DNA of 64,000 nt from Akkermansia massiliensis (GTDB lineage: Bacteria > Verrucomicrobiota > Verrucomicrobiia > Verrucomicrobiales > Akkermansiaceae). The DNA lies in the NCBI RefSeq assembly GCF_018847375.1, contig NZ_CP072036.1:620001-684000 (forward strand), read 5' to 3'. Shown in pieces: positions 7,087-15,968 of this stretch. The position numbers and the translations under genes are program-made. Numbering within the stretch: position 1 is the first letter of the stretch; every line of letters begins with the position of its first letter. The notes beneath the pieces were generated by a model that was not told the origin of the DNA, did not search any database, and saw nothing but the letters and a program-made list of their open reading frames with translations.

Positions 7087-9328
7087 CTCCCTCTCCCGGC
7101 GCTCTTTCTGGCTCTGCTGCCTCCTCTGGGCCGTCCTCGTTGGGGCCTGCTTTGCCCCGGCCATCTTCGGGGGCAAAGTGCTGGCGCCCATGGACATCAT
7201 GGACTGCCTCATCTCCCCGTATGCCACGCAGCCCATGGAAAACGTCCACAACCACTTTACCGTGGACGCCATCTCCCAATACCTGCCCTACAACTACTCC
7301 GTAGCGCAAAGCTTCCGGCAGGACGGTTACATGGGCTGGAATCCGTACACCCACAACGGAACGGCCATTGCGGAAAACACGATGCTGTGCCCCGGTGACT
7401 GGCACCACGTCCTCTACTTCTTCCTGCCCTTCTGGACGGCCTGGGACACGGGCATCATCCTGCAATTCTTCCTTGCGGGGCTGGGCATGATCGTCTTCCT
7501 GCGGAGCCGCCAGGTTCCGGCTCCCTACTGCCTGCTGGGGGCGATAGGCTACGGCTTCTACTCCCAATTCGTCCTGTGGATTTACCACCGGTGGGTGCTG
7601 GGAACCATGTGCTGGGCCCCGTGGATATTATGGGCGCTGATGCGCAACAGGGAAAAAAGAATCATCGACCTTCCTTCCATCCTCTTCATCGCCCTCGGGT
7701 TCCGGGGCGGCCACCTTCAGGCGTGCCTGTTCATCGTACTGCTCACGGGGTGCGTTTGGCTGGCGGACTGGTGGACGTCCCCCTCACGCTGGAAGTTTAA
7801 AACCCTCTGGCGCGTCTCCCTGCCCTACCTGGTGTCCGGCATCGCCGGGGGCCTTCTCTCCATAGACGTGCTGGCCCAGACCATTCCACCCCTGATGGAA
7901 GGTTGCAGGCCCATTCCCTTCCTGACCGGAATCACTCATCTTCCCTCCCTGGTCACCGTCCTGTTCCCCACGCTCCTGGGCGTTCCGGAAACGATTGACC
8001 TGTTCAAACTCATGGGCCAGGACCTGTTTGACCTGAAATTCACCGGAGGCGTCATCTTCGTCCTTGCCGTGCTGGGCCTCTTTAACAGAAAAGCCCCCCT
8101 GACGGCAAAATTCCTGATGGTCATCAGCCTGATTCTGGCCTTCACCCCCCTCATCACCTATTTTTATTCCCGTTCCACCACGGTCTATGCCCTGGGCGCC
8201 TCCTGGCTGGCCGCGTGGCAGCTCCATGCCTTTACTCAGGAACCCGCAAGAACGGTCTGGAAGAAAATCTTCATCGCGCTGGGCATCCTGACGCTGGGAT
8301 GGCTTCTGTGCTCCATCCTGATTCAAATCTTCCACCAGGACATTCTCTCCACCCTCCAGAGAAACCTTGTTTCCCGCCTCTCACCCGCTGAAACGGGCAG
8401 GGAAGCCTGGTACATGCTGAGGACGGAACGCCTGCTGGAACAAACGTGCATCTGGTATCCCCGCACGCTGGCCCTGCTTGCACTGCTGTGGGGAGGCCTG
8501 TGGGCCGCCTCCCGCATCCATGTCCGCGCACGGCACAAGCTGCTGCTGGCCTCCGCGGTCATTCTGTGCTCCCTGGGGGAACAGCTTCTCGTTCAGGCCA
8601 CCTGGGTCCACTATGCGGACAAGCCCGAATCCGCAGGCCTGTACAGGGAACCCGAATGGCTGCCGCGCCTGAAACAGCAGGTGGGGGACGGTTCCGTCCT
8701 GTGCTACACTTCACACAGGGACAAGGACTATTTCCACGACAACCACCTTTCCAGCTTCGGCATCAAACAGGCGGAAGGCTATGAAACCGTCAGGCCCAAA
8801 CGTCTCCATGCCCTTCAGGACATCCTGACCCATCCGGAAGCCGCCGCCAAGGCAGGCATTTCCCACCTTCTCGTCAACCCGCGCCAGCAGCTCCCGGAAA
8901 CCAAAGGCTGGAACCTGGTGGAAAACACTTCCCGGTACGTCCTCTTTGCCAACCCGCATTACAGGGGCAGATACTTTGCAAATGGCCCTGCCACGGAAGA
9001 AAGCGCCGTCGTGCACCCCAACTGGCTCACGTACAATAAAATGGACTTCACCGTCCCGCCGGGGGCCTCCTCACTGGATATTCTGGAAAGCTATTCCGAA
9101 GGCTGGACGGCACGCATCAACGGAGGGAAGCCCGTTCCCGTGGAATGCTCGGAAAACTACGGCATCATCGTTCCCCTTCCCGTTTCCGACACGCCCGCGC
9201 ATGTCCTCCTCCAATACAGGGACCACCGCCAGAACACCTATTACTGCATCATCCTCGCCACCCTTCTCCTGATTTTTGCCGCCTGTCTCTGGCGGCATGT
9301 AAAAAAACGGCCTTCCTCCCCCCATTAA
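7073..9328 (+). CDS. YfhO-like polytopic membrane protein (GT-C type candidate)
   Basis: 751 residues with about a dozen hydrophobic helices and a soluble C-terminal domain of ~190 residues before a last helix, the layout of YfhO-type bacterial membrane proteins. The start MKNTDSL overlaps the end of the GT2 gene by 14 bp, implying translational coupling. The first exported loop (residues ~35-110) includes QYLPYNYSVAQSF and GWNPYTHNGTAI, comparable to the conserved loop of YfhO/GT-C proteins. YfhO proteins are implicated in adding sugars to surface polymers using lipid-phosphate sugars, which fits its neighbour. The acceptor is unknown. Confidence 0.75.
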   Translation: MKNTDSLSRRSFWLCCLLWAVLVGACFAPAIFGGKVLAPMDIMDCLISPYATQPMENVHNHFTVDAISQYLPYNYSVAQSFRQDGYMGWNPYTHNGTAIAENTMLCPGDWHHVLYFFLPFWTAWDTGIILQFFLAGLGMIVFLRSRQVPAPYCLLGAIGYGFYSQFVLWIYHRWVLGTMCWAPWILWALMRNREKRIIDLPSILFIALGFRGGHLQACLFIVLLTGCVWLADWWTSPSRWKFKTLWRVSLPYLVSGIAGGLLSIDVLAQTIPPLMEGCRPIPFLTGITHLPSLVTVLFPTLLGVPETIDLFKLMGQDLFDLKFTGGVIFVLAVLGLFNRKAPLTAKFLMVISLILAFTPLITYFYSRSTTVYALGASWLAAWQLHAFTQEPARTVWKKIFIALGILTLGWLLCSILIQIFHQDILSTLQRNLVSRLSPAETGREAWYMLRTERLLEQTCIWYPRTLALLALLWGGLWAASRIHVRARHKLLLASAVILCSLGEQLLVQATWVHYADKPESAGLYREPEWLPRLKQQVGDGSVLCYTSHRDKDYFHDNHLSSFGIKQAEGYETVRPKRLHALQDILTHPEAAAKAGISHLLVNPRQQLPETKGWNLVENTSRYVLFANPHYRGRYFANGPATEESAVVHPNWLTYNKMDFTVPPGASSLDILESYSEGWTARINGGKPVPVECSENYGIIVPLPVSDTPAHVLLQYRDHRQNTYYCIILATLLLIFAACLWRHVKKRPSSPH

Positions 9329-9329
9329 G

Positions 9330-9653
9330 ATAGACCTCTCTCCCATCCTGCTGGGTAAAAAATCCGCCCTGAAAGACAGGAAAGCCGTGGTTTGGGCGGG
9401 AGGCGGCTACGGAGGCCAGGTGGCCGTGCGCTTTGACGCAAAGAAAGTCATCCGCCGCAACCTGTTCCCTGGCAAAAAACCCGGCAACCGGGAAGTGTAC
9501 GATATCGTAAAAGACCCCGCGGAGAAAAACGACATCGCCGCGGAAAACCGTGACCTTATTGACAGGGCCATCGCCATCCTGGACAAGGAATACAAGCCCG
9601 CGCCCGGATTCCAGGCCCTGCGCTACAAGGCCCCGGAACAGCCGACCAAATAA
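9330..9653 (+). pseudogene. C-terminal relic of a sulfatase
   Basis: An open frame with no start codon before the Met at 9387, beginning about 2 bp after the YfhO-like stop. It encodes only the tail of an arylsulfatase-family protein: DLSPILLGKK, a DRKAVVW-AGGGYGGQ-AVR block, and VYDIVKDPAEKNDIAAENRDL, which match the C-terminal subdomain near the end of formylglycine sulfatases. The catalytic CxPxR half is absent. It therefore reads as a deletion remnant whose 5' part was lost when the present neighbour was joined to it. A short in-frame product from 9387 (88 residues) is possible but would have no active site. Confidence 0.75.
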
Positions 9654-9684
9654 GGAAAAAGGGAAGGATTCCCCACGATACGTA

Positions 9685-9725
9685 ACCCCCGGCATTCTGC
9701 CCTTGACGTGAACCGCGCCGGGGGT
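9685..9725. promoter_or_regulatory. Inverted repeat in the bioB leader
   Basis: ACCCCCGGC (9685-9693) and GCCGGGGGT (9717-9725) form a perfect 9-bp inverted repeat with a 23-bp loop containing TTGACG (9703-9708), ending 12 bp before the bioB start. It could be an operator around a promoter or an RNA hairpin near the ribosome site. It has no T tract, so it is not a normal terminator of the upstream relic. It does not match the known BirA operator. Confidence 0.45.
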
Positions 9726-9737
9726 AGTCTTTGACGC

Positions 9738-10703
9738 ATGAGTCTGACCTCTTCCCTCCTCTCCAGGGTGCTCCAGGGCGGTTCCTGCACCAGAGAAGAA
9801 CTGATAGCCCTCAGCCGGGAACCGCTGGAGGAGCTGTGCCAGGCGGCCAACGCCATCCGGGAGCACTTCTGCGGAAACGTCTTCGACCTCTGCACCATCA
9901 TCAACGGGCGCAGCGGCAAATGTTCGGAAAACTGCAAGTACTGCGCCCAGTCCGCCCATTACTCCACCGCGGTGGAGGAATACCCCCTCTTAAGTGATGA
10001 AGCCCTGCTGGCGGGCGCCAGGTACAATGACGAACGGGGCATCCTGCGCTATTCCATCGTCACCTCCGGCAAGAGGCTGACGGATGCGGACGTGGACCGG
10101 CTCTGCGCCAGCTACAGGCACATCGCCGAACGCTGCAGCATCTCCCTCTGCGCCTCCCACGGCCTCATCTCCAAAAAGCACTGCGAACAATTGAAGGCCG
10201 CGGGCGTCTCCCGTTACCACAACAACCTGGAAACCTCCCGCCGCAACTTCCCGAACGTCTGCACCACGCACACGTACGACGACAAGCTGCAAACCATCAA
10301 GTGGGCCATGGAAGCCGGGCTGGAAGTGTGCAGCGGCGGCATCATGGGGCTGGGGGAAACCCTGGAGGACCGGATAGATATGTACATGGACATCGCCGCA
10401 CTGGGCATCAAGTCCGCGCCCATCAACTTCCTGACGCCCATCCCCGGTACGCCGTACGCGAACATGACCCCGCTTGGGGAGGAAGACCAGCTCCGCATCG
10501 TGGCGCTGGTGCGCTTCATCATGCCGGACGGCTTCGTCCGCATCGCCGCCGGAAGGAACACCATGAAGGACCACGGCAGGAAAATCTTCATGTCCGGGGC
10601 GAATGCCGCCATCTCCGGGGACATGCTCACCACCTCCGGCGTCACCATCCGGGAAGACCTGGACATGCTGGCGGAGCTGGGCTATGAAGTCCGCATGAAA
10701 TAA
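9738..10703 (+). CDS. bioB: Biotin synthase
   Basis: 321-residue radical-SAM enzyme. The cluster-binding CSENCKYC gives Cys62, Cys66 and Cys69, followed by AQSAHY, the family wording. Downstream are YHNNLETS, GGIMGLGET and NFLTPIPGTP, all BioB hallmarks that hold the auxiliary 2Fe-2S ligands and substrate contacts. It inserts sulfur into dethiobiotin. bioA follows after 30 bp, so this is a two-gene bio unit; bioD, bioF and the early pathway genes are not in the window. The enzyme depends on Fe-S cluster supply, which the nearby sufCBD genes could provide. Confidence 0.96.
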   Translation: MSLTSSLLSRVLQGGSCTREELIALSREPLEELCQAANAIREHFCGNVFDLCTIINGRSGKCSENCKYCAQSAHYSTAVEEYPLLSDEALLAGARYNDERGILRYSIVTSGKRLTDADVDRLCASYRHIAERCSISLCASHGLISKKHCEQLKAAGVSRYHNNLETSRRNFPNVCTTHTYDDKLQTIKWAMEAGLEVCSGGIMGLGETLEDRIDMYMDIAALGIKSAPINFLTPIPGTPYANMTPLGEEDQLRIVALVRFIMPDGFVRIAAGRNTMKDHGRKIFMSGANAAISGDMLTTSGVTIREDLDMLAELGYEVRMK

Positions 10704-10733
10704 GGACTGTCCCGTTTTCCCGCTCCTTTCCCC

Positions 10734-12083
10734 ATGAATCACTCCGACTGGTCAAAAAAAGATCTGGAATACATCTGGCACCCCTGTTCCCAGATGAAAG
10801 ACTATGAAACGCTGCCCCCCATCGTGATCGAACGCGGGCAGGGAATCAATCTGTACGACGTGGACGGGAAGCGCTATCTGGACGTGGTCAGCTCCTGGTG
10901 GTGCAACCTGCTCGGGCACTCCCACCCTAAAATCAACCAGGCCATCAAGAACCAGCTTGATTCTCTGGAGCACGTCATCTTCGCCAACTTCTCGCACAAG
11001 CCGGCCATCACCCTGTGCGAGGAGCTGATGAAAAAAATCCCGCAGGGACTCTGCAAGTTCAATTTTTCCGACAACGGTTCGGCGTCCATCGAATCCGCCA
11101 TGAAAATGAGTTTCCAGTACCACTACCAGACCGGAAACCGCCAGAAAGTGCGCTTCATGTCCCTGAGTGACGGCTATCACGGAGAAACCCTGGGAGCCCT
11201 CTCCGCAGGCGGCCTGGACCTTTACTCGGAACTCTACAAGCCCCTGCTGCTGGACATCGTGCGTATACCCGCTCCGGACTGCTACCGCTGCCCCAGGGGA
11301 AAAAAACGCGGTTGCTGCCAGGCGGAATGCATTGACGCGGCGCAGGAGGCTTTTGAACGCCATGGGGATGAATGCGCCGCCCTGCTGGTGGAACCCCTGC
11401 TCCAGGGTTCTGCAGGCATGCGGATGTATCCCCCCGCCTACCTGGCGAAGCTGCGCGCCCTGTGCGACGCCTATAACGTGCACCTCATTGCGGATGAAAT
11501 CGCCACCGGCTTCGGCCGCACGGGCAGCATGTTCGCCTGCGACCAGGCCGGCATCTCCCCGGATATCATGTGCGTCTCCAAAGGGCTCACGGGCGGCTAC
11601 ATGCCCATGTCCATCACCATCACCACGCAGAAAATTTACGATGCCTTTTATGCGGACTACCGGGAAGGAAAGGCTTTCATGCACAGCCATACCTATTCCG
11701 GCAACCCCCTGGGCTGTTCCGCCGCCCTGGCGGTGCTGAAGATTCTGGACGAGGAACAAATTATTTCCCGGGCGCAGGAAAAGGCCCCCCTCTTCCACCA
11801 GATGATCGCCGATGCGCTGGGGGACCATCCGCACGTGGGGGAAATCCGCAGCCTGGGCCTGGTGAACGCCATTGAACTGGTGGAGGACAGGGAAACCAAG
11901 AAGAGCTTCCCGTCCGAACGGCGGCTGGGATACCAGATTTACAAGGAAGCGCTTAAACAGGGTCTGCTGCTTCGGCCGCTGGGAGACGTCCTGTACTTCA
12001 ACCCGCCCCTCATCATTTCCCCGGAGGAAATGGAGGAGGCCGTAGCCGTCTGCTCCGCCTGCGTCCGCAAGGTGCTGGGGTAA
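10734..12083 (+). CDS. bioA: Adenosylmethionine-8-amino-7-oxononanoate aminotransferase
   Basis: 449-residue class III PLP aminotransferase. The N-terminal YIWHPCSQMKDYE and SSWWCNLLGHSHP segments are BioA-specific. The PLP-binding lysine is Lys283 in SKGLTGGYMP, and DEIATGFGRTG carries the Asp that contacts the pyridine nitrogen. It makes 7,8-diaminononanoate (DAPA) from KAPA using SAM as amino donor. A CYRCPRGKKRGCC-rich insertion near residues 183-200 is Cys-rich, a feature seen in some longer BioA proteins. It is co-directional with bioB and likely co-transcribed. Confidence 0.95.
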   Translation: MNHSDWSKKDLEYIWHPCSQMKDYETLPPIVIERGQGINLYDVDGKRYLDVVSSWWCNLLGHSHPKINQAIKNQLDSLEHVIFANFSHKPAITLCEELMKKIPQGLCKFNFSDNGSASIESAMKMSFQYHYQTGNRQKVRFMSLSDGYHGETLGALSAGGLDLYSELYKPLLLDIVRIPAPDCYRCPRGKKRGCCQAECIDAAQEAFERHGDECAALLVEPLLQGSAGMRMYPPAYLAKLRALCDAYNVHLIADEIATGFGRTGSMFACDQAGISPDIMCVSKGLTGGYMPMSITITTQKIYDAFYADYREGKAFMHSHTYSGNPLGCSAALAVLKILDEEQIISRAQEKAPLFHQMIADALGDHPHVGEIRSLGLVNAIELVEDRETKKSFPSERRLGYQIYKEALKQGLLLRPLGDVLYFNPPLIISPEEMEEAVAVCSACVRKVLG

Positions 12084-12121
12084 ACATTTTTCCTCCGTAA
12101 CAATATGTGCTGTTCTTTTTT

Positions 12122-12147
12122 TGAAGAAAAGCTGCAACTTTTCTTCA
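12122..12147. repeat. Perfect inverted repeat after bioA
   Basis: TGAAGAAAAG-N6-CTTTTCTTCA, 10-bp arms with a 6-base loop, between bioA and the next gene. On the plus strand it is followed by a G-rich run rather than T, so a conventional terminator is unlikely; it may be an operator or mRNA hairpin in front of the exported protein at 12189. The remainder of this 105-bp gap shows nothing clear. Confidence 0.5.
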
Positions 12148-12188
12148 GGGGAGGGGTTTGTAAAAATACCCTGTAACCTCATACCGTC

Positions 12189-13274
12189 ATGATACACTTC
12201 ACCCCGCTCCGCAAACGTCCGGCGCTTTCCGCGCTGATGCTTCTCATCCTGGGCTCCGGTTTCTGCCAGGCTCAGGAAATGCTTACCGATTCCGCAAGGA
12301 AGGAAGCCACCGAGTGGCTTAAGGAAGTCAAATCCGGCTACCTGAACACCAGCTCCGCCCGTATCCAGAAGGCTGTGACCGCCCTCACCGCGGCCACCAG
12401 CACGGAAAACGCCGCCATGAAACTTTATGTAGACGCCATGAAAGACCGCTTTCTGAACCCGACCAGCATGATGTCCCGCATGCTGAACCGGGGCGGAGGG
12501 GGAGGATTCCGGATGATGCGCATGCCGGGCTCCGGAGGAAGAGGAGGCAGCAACGGCAACAGCAGCAAGCCGGACAGCCCCAGCACCGCCTTTTCCAACT
12601 GGCGCAAGCAGAATACGGGGAACAACGTGGCCCCAGGCTTCAAAAAAGCCCTTCAAATCCAGTGCAAATGGATGTTGCTGTGCCTGAGAAAGGCGGATGC
12701 CGAGAAGAACGAGCGCGAACTCAACGTTTCCTCCAGCGTCTTGTCCATGCTGGATGAAGTGGCCGCCAACGCCAAGGATGTGGGCGAACAGCTCCCCATG
12801 GTGGGCGGAGCCAGTGAAGTAATCCGCTCCTACCTGAACATCAGCGACTACCGTTCGGATACCCTGCCGGACAACCTGATGGACCTCAACACCATCTTCG
12901 ACCGTGTGCTGCTGGCTCCCTACAAGGAAAAAAAGGATGTGGAAAACTTCCGGAAACTCTGGAACAAACGCATCGGACTGGAAGCGACCCTGCTGCAAAA
13001 TAATTCCGCCAGCGACAAAAAAACGGCGGAAGTGGAAAAAGCCAGCTTCCTGGTCAAAAGGCAGTGGGAACGGGAAAAGGCATGCTTTGAGCTCGGCGAC
13101 CAGGTGGCCGCCCTTGAAAAAATGAAAAGCCTGATTTCCGGCATCAAGGATCCCGCTGAAAAACAGCGCGCCATCCGCGACCTGGAATTCCTGCTTCTTA
13201 CCCCGGCGGAACAGGCAAAACTCCGTGAAGAGCGCACAAACAGGCGCATGCCCGGCGGCGGCCCGCGCTTTTAA
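12189..13274 (+). CDS. Exported protein of unknown function with Gly-rich insert
   Basis: 361 residues. The N-terminus has two arginines/lysines, a hydrophobic core and a Gln-Ala-Gln end (around residues 10-29), a typical Sec signal peptide. A low-complexity stretch rich in Gly, Arg, Met and Ser at ~residues 101-125 splits two mainly helical regions; the C-terminal third is charged and helix-rich (KKTAEVEKASFLVKRQWEREK) and ends in a Gly/Arg tail. I recognise no family and no catalytic motif. It stands alone between bioA and a terminator, so it is probably a monocistronic periplasmic or envelope protein. Confidence 0.65.
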   Translation: MIHFTPLRKRPALSALMLLILGSGFCQAQEMLTDSARKEATEWLKEVKSGYLNTSSARIQKAVTALTAATSTENAAMKLYVDAMKDRFLNPTSMMSRMLNRGGGGGFRMMRMPGSGGRGGSNGNSSKPDSPSTAFSNWRKQNTGNNVAPGFKKALQIQCKWMLLCLRKADAEKNERELNVSSSVLSMLDEVAANAKDVGEQLPMVGGASEVIRSYLNISDYRSDTLPDNLMDLNTIFDRVLLAPYKEKKDVENFRKLWNKRIGLEATLLQNNSASDKKTAEVEKASFLVKRQWEREKACFELGDQVAALEKMKSLISGIKDPAEKQRAIRDLEFLLLTPAEQAKLREERTNRRMPGGGPRF

Positions 13275-13303
13275 CAACCGTCGACAGCTCCAATTTCCCT
13301 TTC

Positions 13304-13338
13304 ATCCCCCGGTGCGCAGCGTGCATCGGGGGATTTTA
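13304..13338 (+). terminator. Intrinsic terminator after the exported protein
   Basis: ATCCCCCG (13304-13311) pairs perfectly with CGGGGGAT (13327-13334), followed by TTTTA. It lies 29 bp past the stop at 13274 and before the convergent gene ending at 13356. The reverse strand lacks a T tract, so it serves mainly the plus-strand gene. Confidence 0.8.
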
Positions 13339-13355
13339 CTTTCCGGCGCGGCGCA

Positions 13356-15140
13356 TCACCGGGACGGAGGCAGTTCCTGCTTCCCGGGCTGGAACCATGT
13401 CTTGCGCAGGCGGTAAATGCGCACGCCCTCAATATTCTCATCCAGATGCCAGGCCGTGCGTACGCCGTGCCGCTCCCATATATGGCGGCTGAGCATCCCC
13501 ATGAACTTGCTGTCCATGTCGGAAACGTCCCCCTGCGGAGTCAGGCAGACAATATATACGTTGTCCCTGCACAGGTTCAGGGAGGACTGCCCCTCCCAGC
13601 CCATCTCCTTCAGCTTCCGCTGCACGGGCTTCAACGGAAAATTCCAGCCGCCCAGCGTCACGACATTCTTCCGGGAACAGCTCCATGCCTTGCGGAAAAC
13701 GGACTGTCCCGGAGCCAGGTCGTCAATGGTGCCGCCGGACATCTGGACGCAGAACAGGGAATCCGGTTCACGGTCCACCCGTTCGCACAGCAGGCGGCCG
13801 GCATCCGGGGAAAAAGACTCCAGATTGGCCTCCCACACGGCGGCGCACGCCTGTGACAAAGAAACGGCGAACGCGCAGAACATGGGCACGCCGCCTGTCA
13901 GGGCGCCCTTTCCGGTCCATTTGAAACGAATGGGGCGGTATTTATCCGACCACAGCAGACACAGCCCGGCAATCAGGAACGTGGGATACACCACGCGGAA
14001 ATACAGGCGGTCTATGCTGGACATGTACAGCAGAATCAGCACCAGCAGGGCGCCCACGCAGAACACCAGAGCCGGGGAATCCCCCCGCCGGAAAGACACG
14101 CGGCAGGCCAGACCGAATAAAATCCAGCACGGCAGAAGGTCCATGACGGAATCCCAGGAAAACAGATGAAGGGCCTTCTCCCCGCGGACCCAGGCCCTGG
14201 GCCAGAACTCGCCCCCGTCCCGCGCCAGCAGAAGCCTTTCCAGATAATCCGTGTTGAAAGCGTCCATATCGCAATTGGTGAACACCCGGACCATCTTGAT
14301 ATCGTTGGCGAACACGCCGTACTCCTCGCACTGGTAGGCGCCCTCCGGCCTGATGGGGCATGTGTCCGAAAGGAGGGCGCGGGCCTGGTTCCACGCCGCC
14401 ACGTCACAGCCCTCCAGCACATTCCGGTGGGCGTGCTTGTTATACTCATTCAGACCGAAGGAGACTGCCAGTACGCCGGCCAGGGCCAGCCAGAGACGGC
14501 CGCGGGCACGCATCTTTTCCCGGGACGGTTTAAACCCGTCCAAACTGCCCGCCAGCAGGATGGCCCCCCAGAAGGCATCGCACACCAGGGCGGCGTCCAG
14601 CCGGATCATGCTGCCCAGCACGCACAGGAATCCCCCCGTGCACAGTCCCTTCCAGGAGGAGGAACCGTACTTCAGGCATACCAGCACTCCGGTGAACCCC
14701 GTCAGGAAGGCGGCATGGCTGAATTGCAGGGCGGCATAAAAGCCCGGCATGATTAAAAGCCACACCAGCAGCAGGACCAGCGTATTGAAATCATATCTGC
14801 GCGCCTTGCGGGCGTGCGCCGTCAGCATCGTGAAAATGGCCGCTCCGCTGGACAGCGTGGCAAGCGCCAGGAACACGGGCCAGACGGACAGGCCGCCCAG
14901 AACGGGAGCCGCTTTCAGCAGCAGTCCGGTCAGCAGGGGATTGACGAAAATGACGTGAGCGTCCGCGTAGGAGGGGTCGCCCCAGCCGTCAAGCACGGAC
15001 GCAATCACCAGATCGTCATTGGATTGGTACGCTACGCCCACAATGCTCCAGGCCAAAACCAGCAACAGCAGGTTGAACCATACGGGATGGAGCAGCGGAA
15101 AAAGCGATACCCATCTCCAAACCTGTTTCAACATAAGCAA
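13356..15140 (-). CDS. GT-C-like polytopic membrane protein, probable glycosyltransferase
   Basis: 594 residues with ~10 hydrophobic helices and a ~150-residue soluble C-terminal domain. The first exported loop after the opening helix carries NDD (Asp42-Asp43), the position where GT-C glycosyltransferases keep an acidic metal/catalytic motif. A large loop at ~residues 240-320 contains four Cys. Starts at 15140 and 15134 are both possible. It ends the minus-strand set 15263-18536 that makes, charges and flips an amino sugar (122 bp after the last flippase gene), so by analogy with ArnT it is the best candidate for the final periplasmic transferase. Sequence alone does not fix the family. Confidence 0.6.
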   Translation of the reverse strand: MLMLKQVWRWVSLFPLLHPVWFNLLLLVLAWSIVGVAYQSNDDLVIASVLDGWGDPSYADAHVIFVNPLLTGLLLKAAPVLGGLSVWPVFLALATLSSGAAIFTMLTAHARKARRYDFNTLVLLLVWLLIMPGFYAALQFSHAAFLTGFTGVLVCLKYGSSSWKGLCTGGFLCVLGSMIRLDAALVCDAFWGAILLAGSLDGFKPSREKMRARGRLWLALAGVLAVSFGLNEYNKHAHRNVLEGCDVAAWNQARALLSDTCPIRPEGAYQCEEYGVFANDIKMVRVFTNCDMDAFNTDYLERLLLARDGGEFWPRAWVRGEKALHLFSWDSVMDLLPCWILFGLACRVSFRRGDSPALVFCVGALLVLILLYMSSIDRLYFRVVYPTFLIAGLCLLWSDKYRPIRFKWTGKGALTGGVPMFCAFAVSLSQACAAVWEANLESFSPDAGRLLCERVDREPDSLFCVQMSGGTIDDLAPGQSVFRKAWSCSRKNVVTLGGWNFPLKPVQRKLKEMGWEGQSSLNLCRDNVYIVCLTPQGDVSDMDSKFMGMLSRHIWERHGVRTAWHLDENIEGVRIYRLRKTWFQPGKQELPPSR

Positions 15141-15262
15141 ATTCCCTGACTTTGCGGGCTGTTCTCCCTGCCCGGGCCCGCATACTAGAAACGGAGAAAA
15201 TGAAAGTCAAGAGCCGATACCGGCGCAAAGCCCGGAAGGACCAAAAGGCCATGGGCGCCGCC

Positions 15263-15607
15263 TCAGCGGTTCAGGCAGATGATAATGCCCGCAATAATCA
15301 TCAGGTTGCCGCCCACCTTGCGCATGGTAATGGGCTTGCCGAAAAAAATCCGGTCGAAGAAAAGAATGTACACGTATGCGGAGCATTCCAGCACATTCAC
15401 TGTAATCATCGGCAAATGGGACAGGCAGTAAAACGTCAGCAGGCAGCAGCCCAGGAAAATGGAATACGCCGTCACGGTGGCCGGATTCACGAAATAGGAA
15501 AGGCCGGACAGCCGTTCGTTCATGGCGGACTTTTTCAGAATCACCTGCGTGCAGGAGGCCAGGAAAACGGAAAACAGGTTCAGGCCGATATAGAATTCCT
15601 CATTCAT
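15263..15607 (-). CDS. ArnE/EmrE-like small membrane protein (flippase half)
   Basis: 114 residues with four hydrophobic helices and little else, the size and shape of SMR/EamA-half proteins such as ArnE. Conserved-style features include TQVILKKSAMN in helix 1 and a C-terminal KVGGNLMIIAGIII helix typical of EamA ends. It overlaps the upstream partner by 8 bp. ArnE/ArnF pairs flip an amino-sugar attached to undecaprenyl phosphate from the cytoplasmic to the periplasmic face, and the presence of an ArnC-like gene next door supports the same role here. Confidence 0.75.
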   Translation of the reverse strand: MNEEFYIGLNLFSVFLASCTQVILKKSAMNERLSGLSYFVNPATVTAYSIFLGCCLLTFYCLSHLPMITVNVLECSAYVYILFFDRIFFGKPITMRKVGGNLMIIAGIIICLNR

Positions 15608-15968
15608 GCGCGTCCTCCTCCGTGGAAACAAGAATAATGCCGCTGATAATCAACACCGCCCCTGCCGCCAGCGTCCAGGAAAGGGTCTCCCCCAGGCAGA
15701 GCCACGCCAGCAGGATTCCCCAGATGACCACGGCGGAACGGTTGGCATAAGCCACGCCCAGATTGAACTTTTTCAGCATCACCTGCCACCCTGCCGCATA
15801 AATGCCCAGCAGGAACAGCACGCCGGCCAGCAGGGCGAACCGGTGCCAGTCCGTCCAGCTATAGGGAGCCGCCATCCGCCCCAGAACGGTATTCAGGGCG
15901 TAAACGATGAACAGCAGGTGCAGAATAAGGTAGTTGATCATGAGAGAAAAAAGAGCGGAGGAACTCAC
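15600..15968 (-). CDS. ArnF/EmrE-like small membrane protein (flippase half)
   Basis: 122 residues, four predicted helices; helix 3 with AYANRSAVVIWGILLAWL and helix 4 with LAAGAVLIISGIILVS are typical of EamA/SMR half-transporters. I use the GTG at 15968, which overlaps the glycosyltransferase stop in a GTGA and so allows coupled translation; an ATG at 15941 would trim nine residues and is also plausible. With the neighbouring 114-residue protein it forms a likely heterodimer, as ArnE and ArnF do. Confidence 0.75.
   Translation of the reverse strand: MSSSALFSLMINYLILHLLFIVYALNTVLGRMAAPYSWTDWHRFALLAGVLFLLGIYAAGWQVMLKKFNLGVAYANRSAVVIWGILLAWLCLGETLSWTLAAGAVLIISGIILVSTEEDAHE

Noticed and set aside
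12122..12147. Terminator of bioA
   Set aside because: The perfect hairpin is AT-rich and followed by a G run rather than a T tract, so I list it only as an inverted repeat.
10752..13277. 841-codon minus-strand open frame opposite bioA and the next gene
   Set aside because: bioA is unmistakable on the plus strand; the reverse frame crosses the gene boundary and has no recognisable domain.
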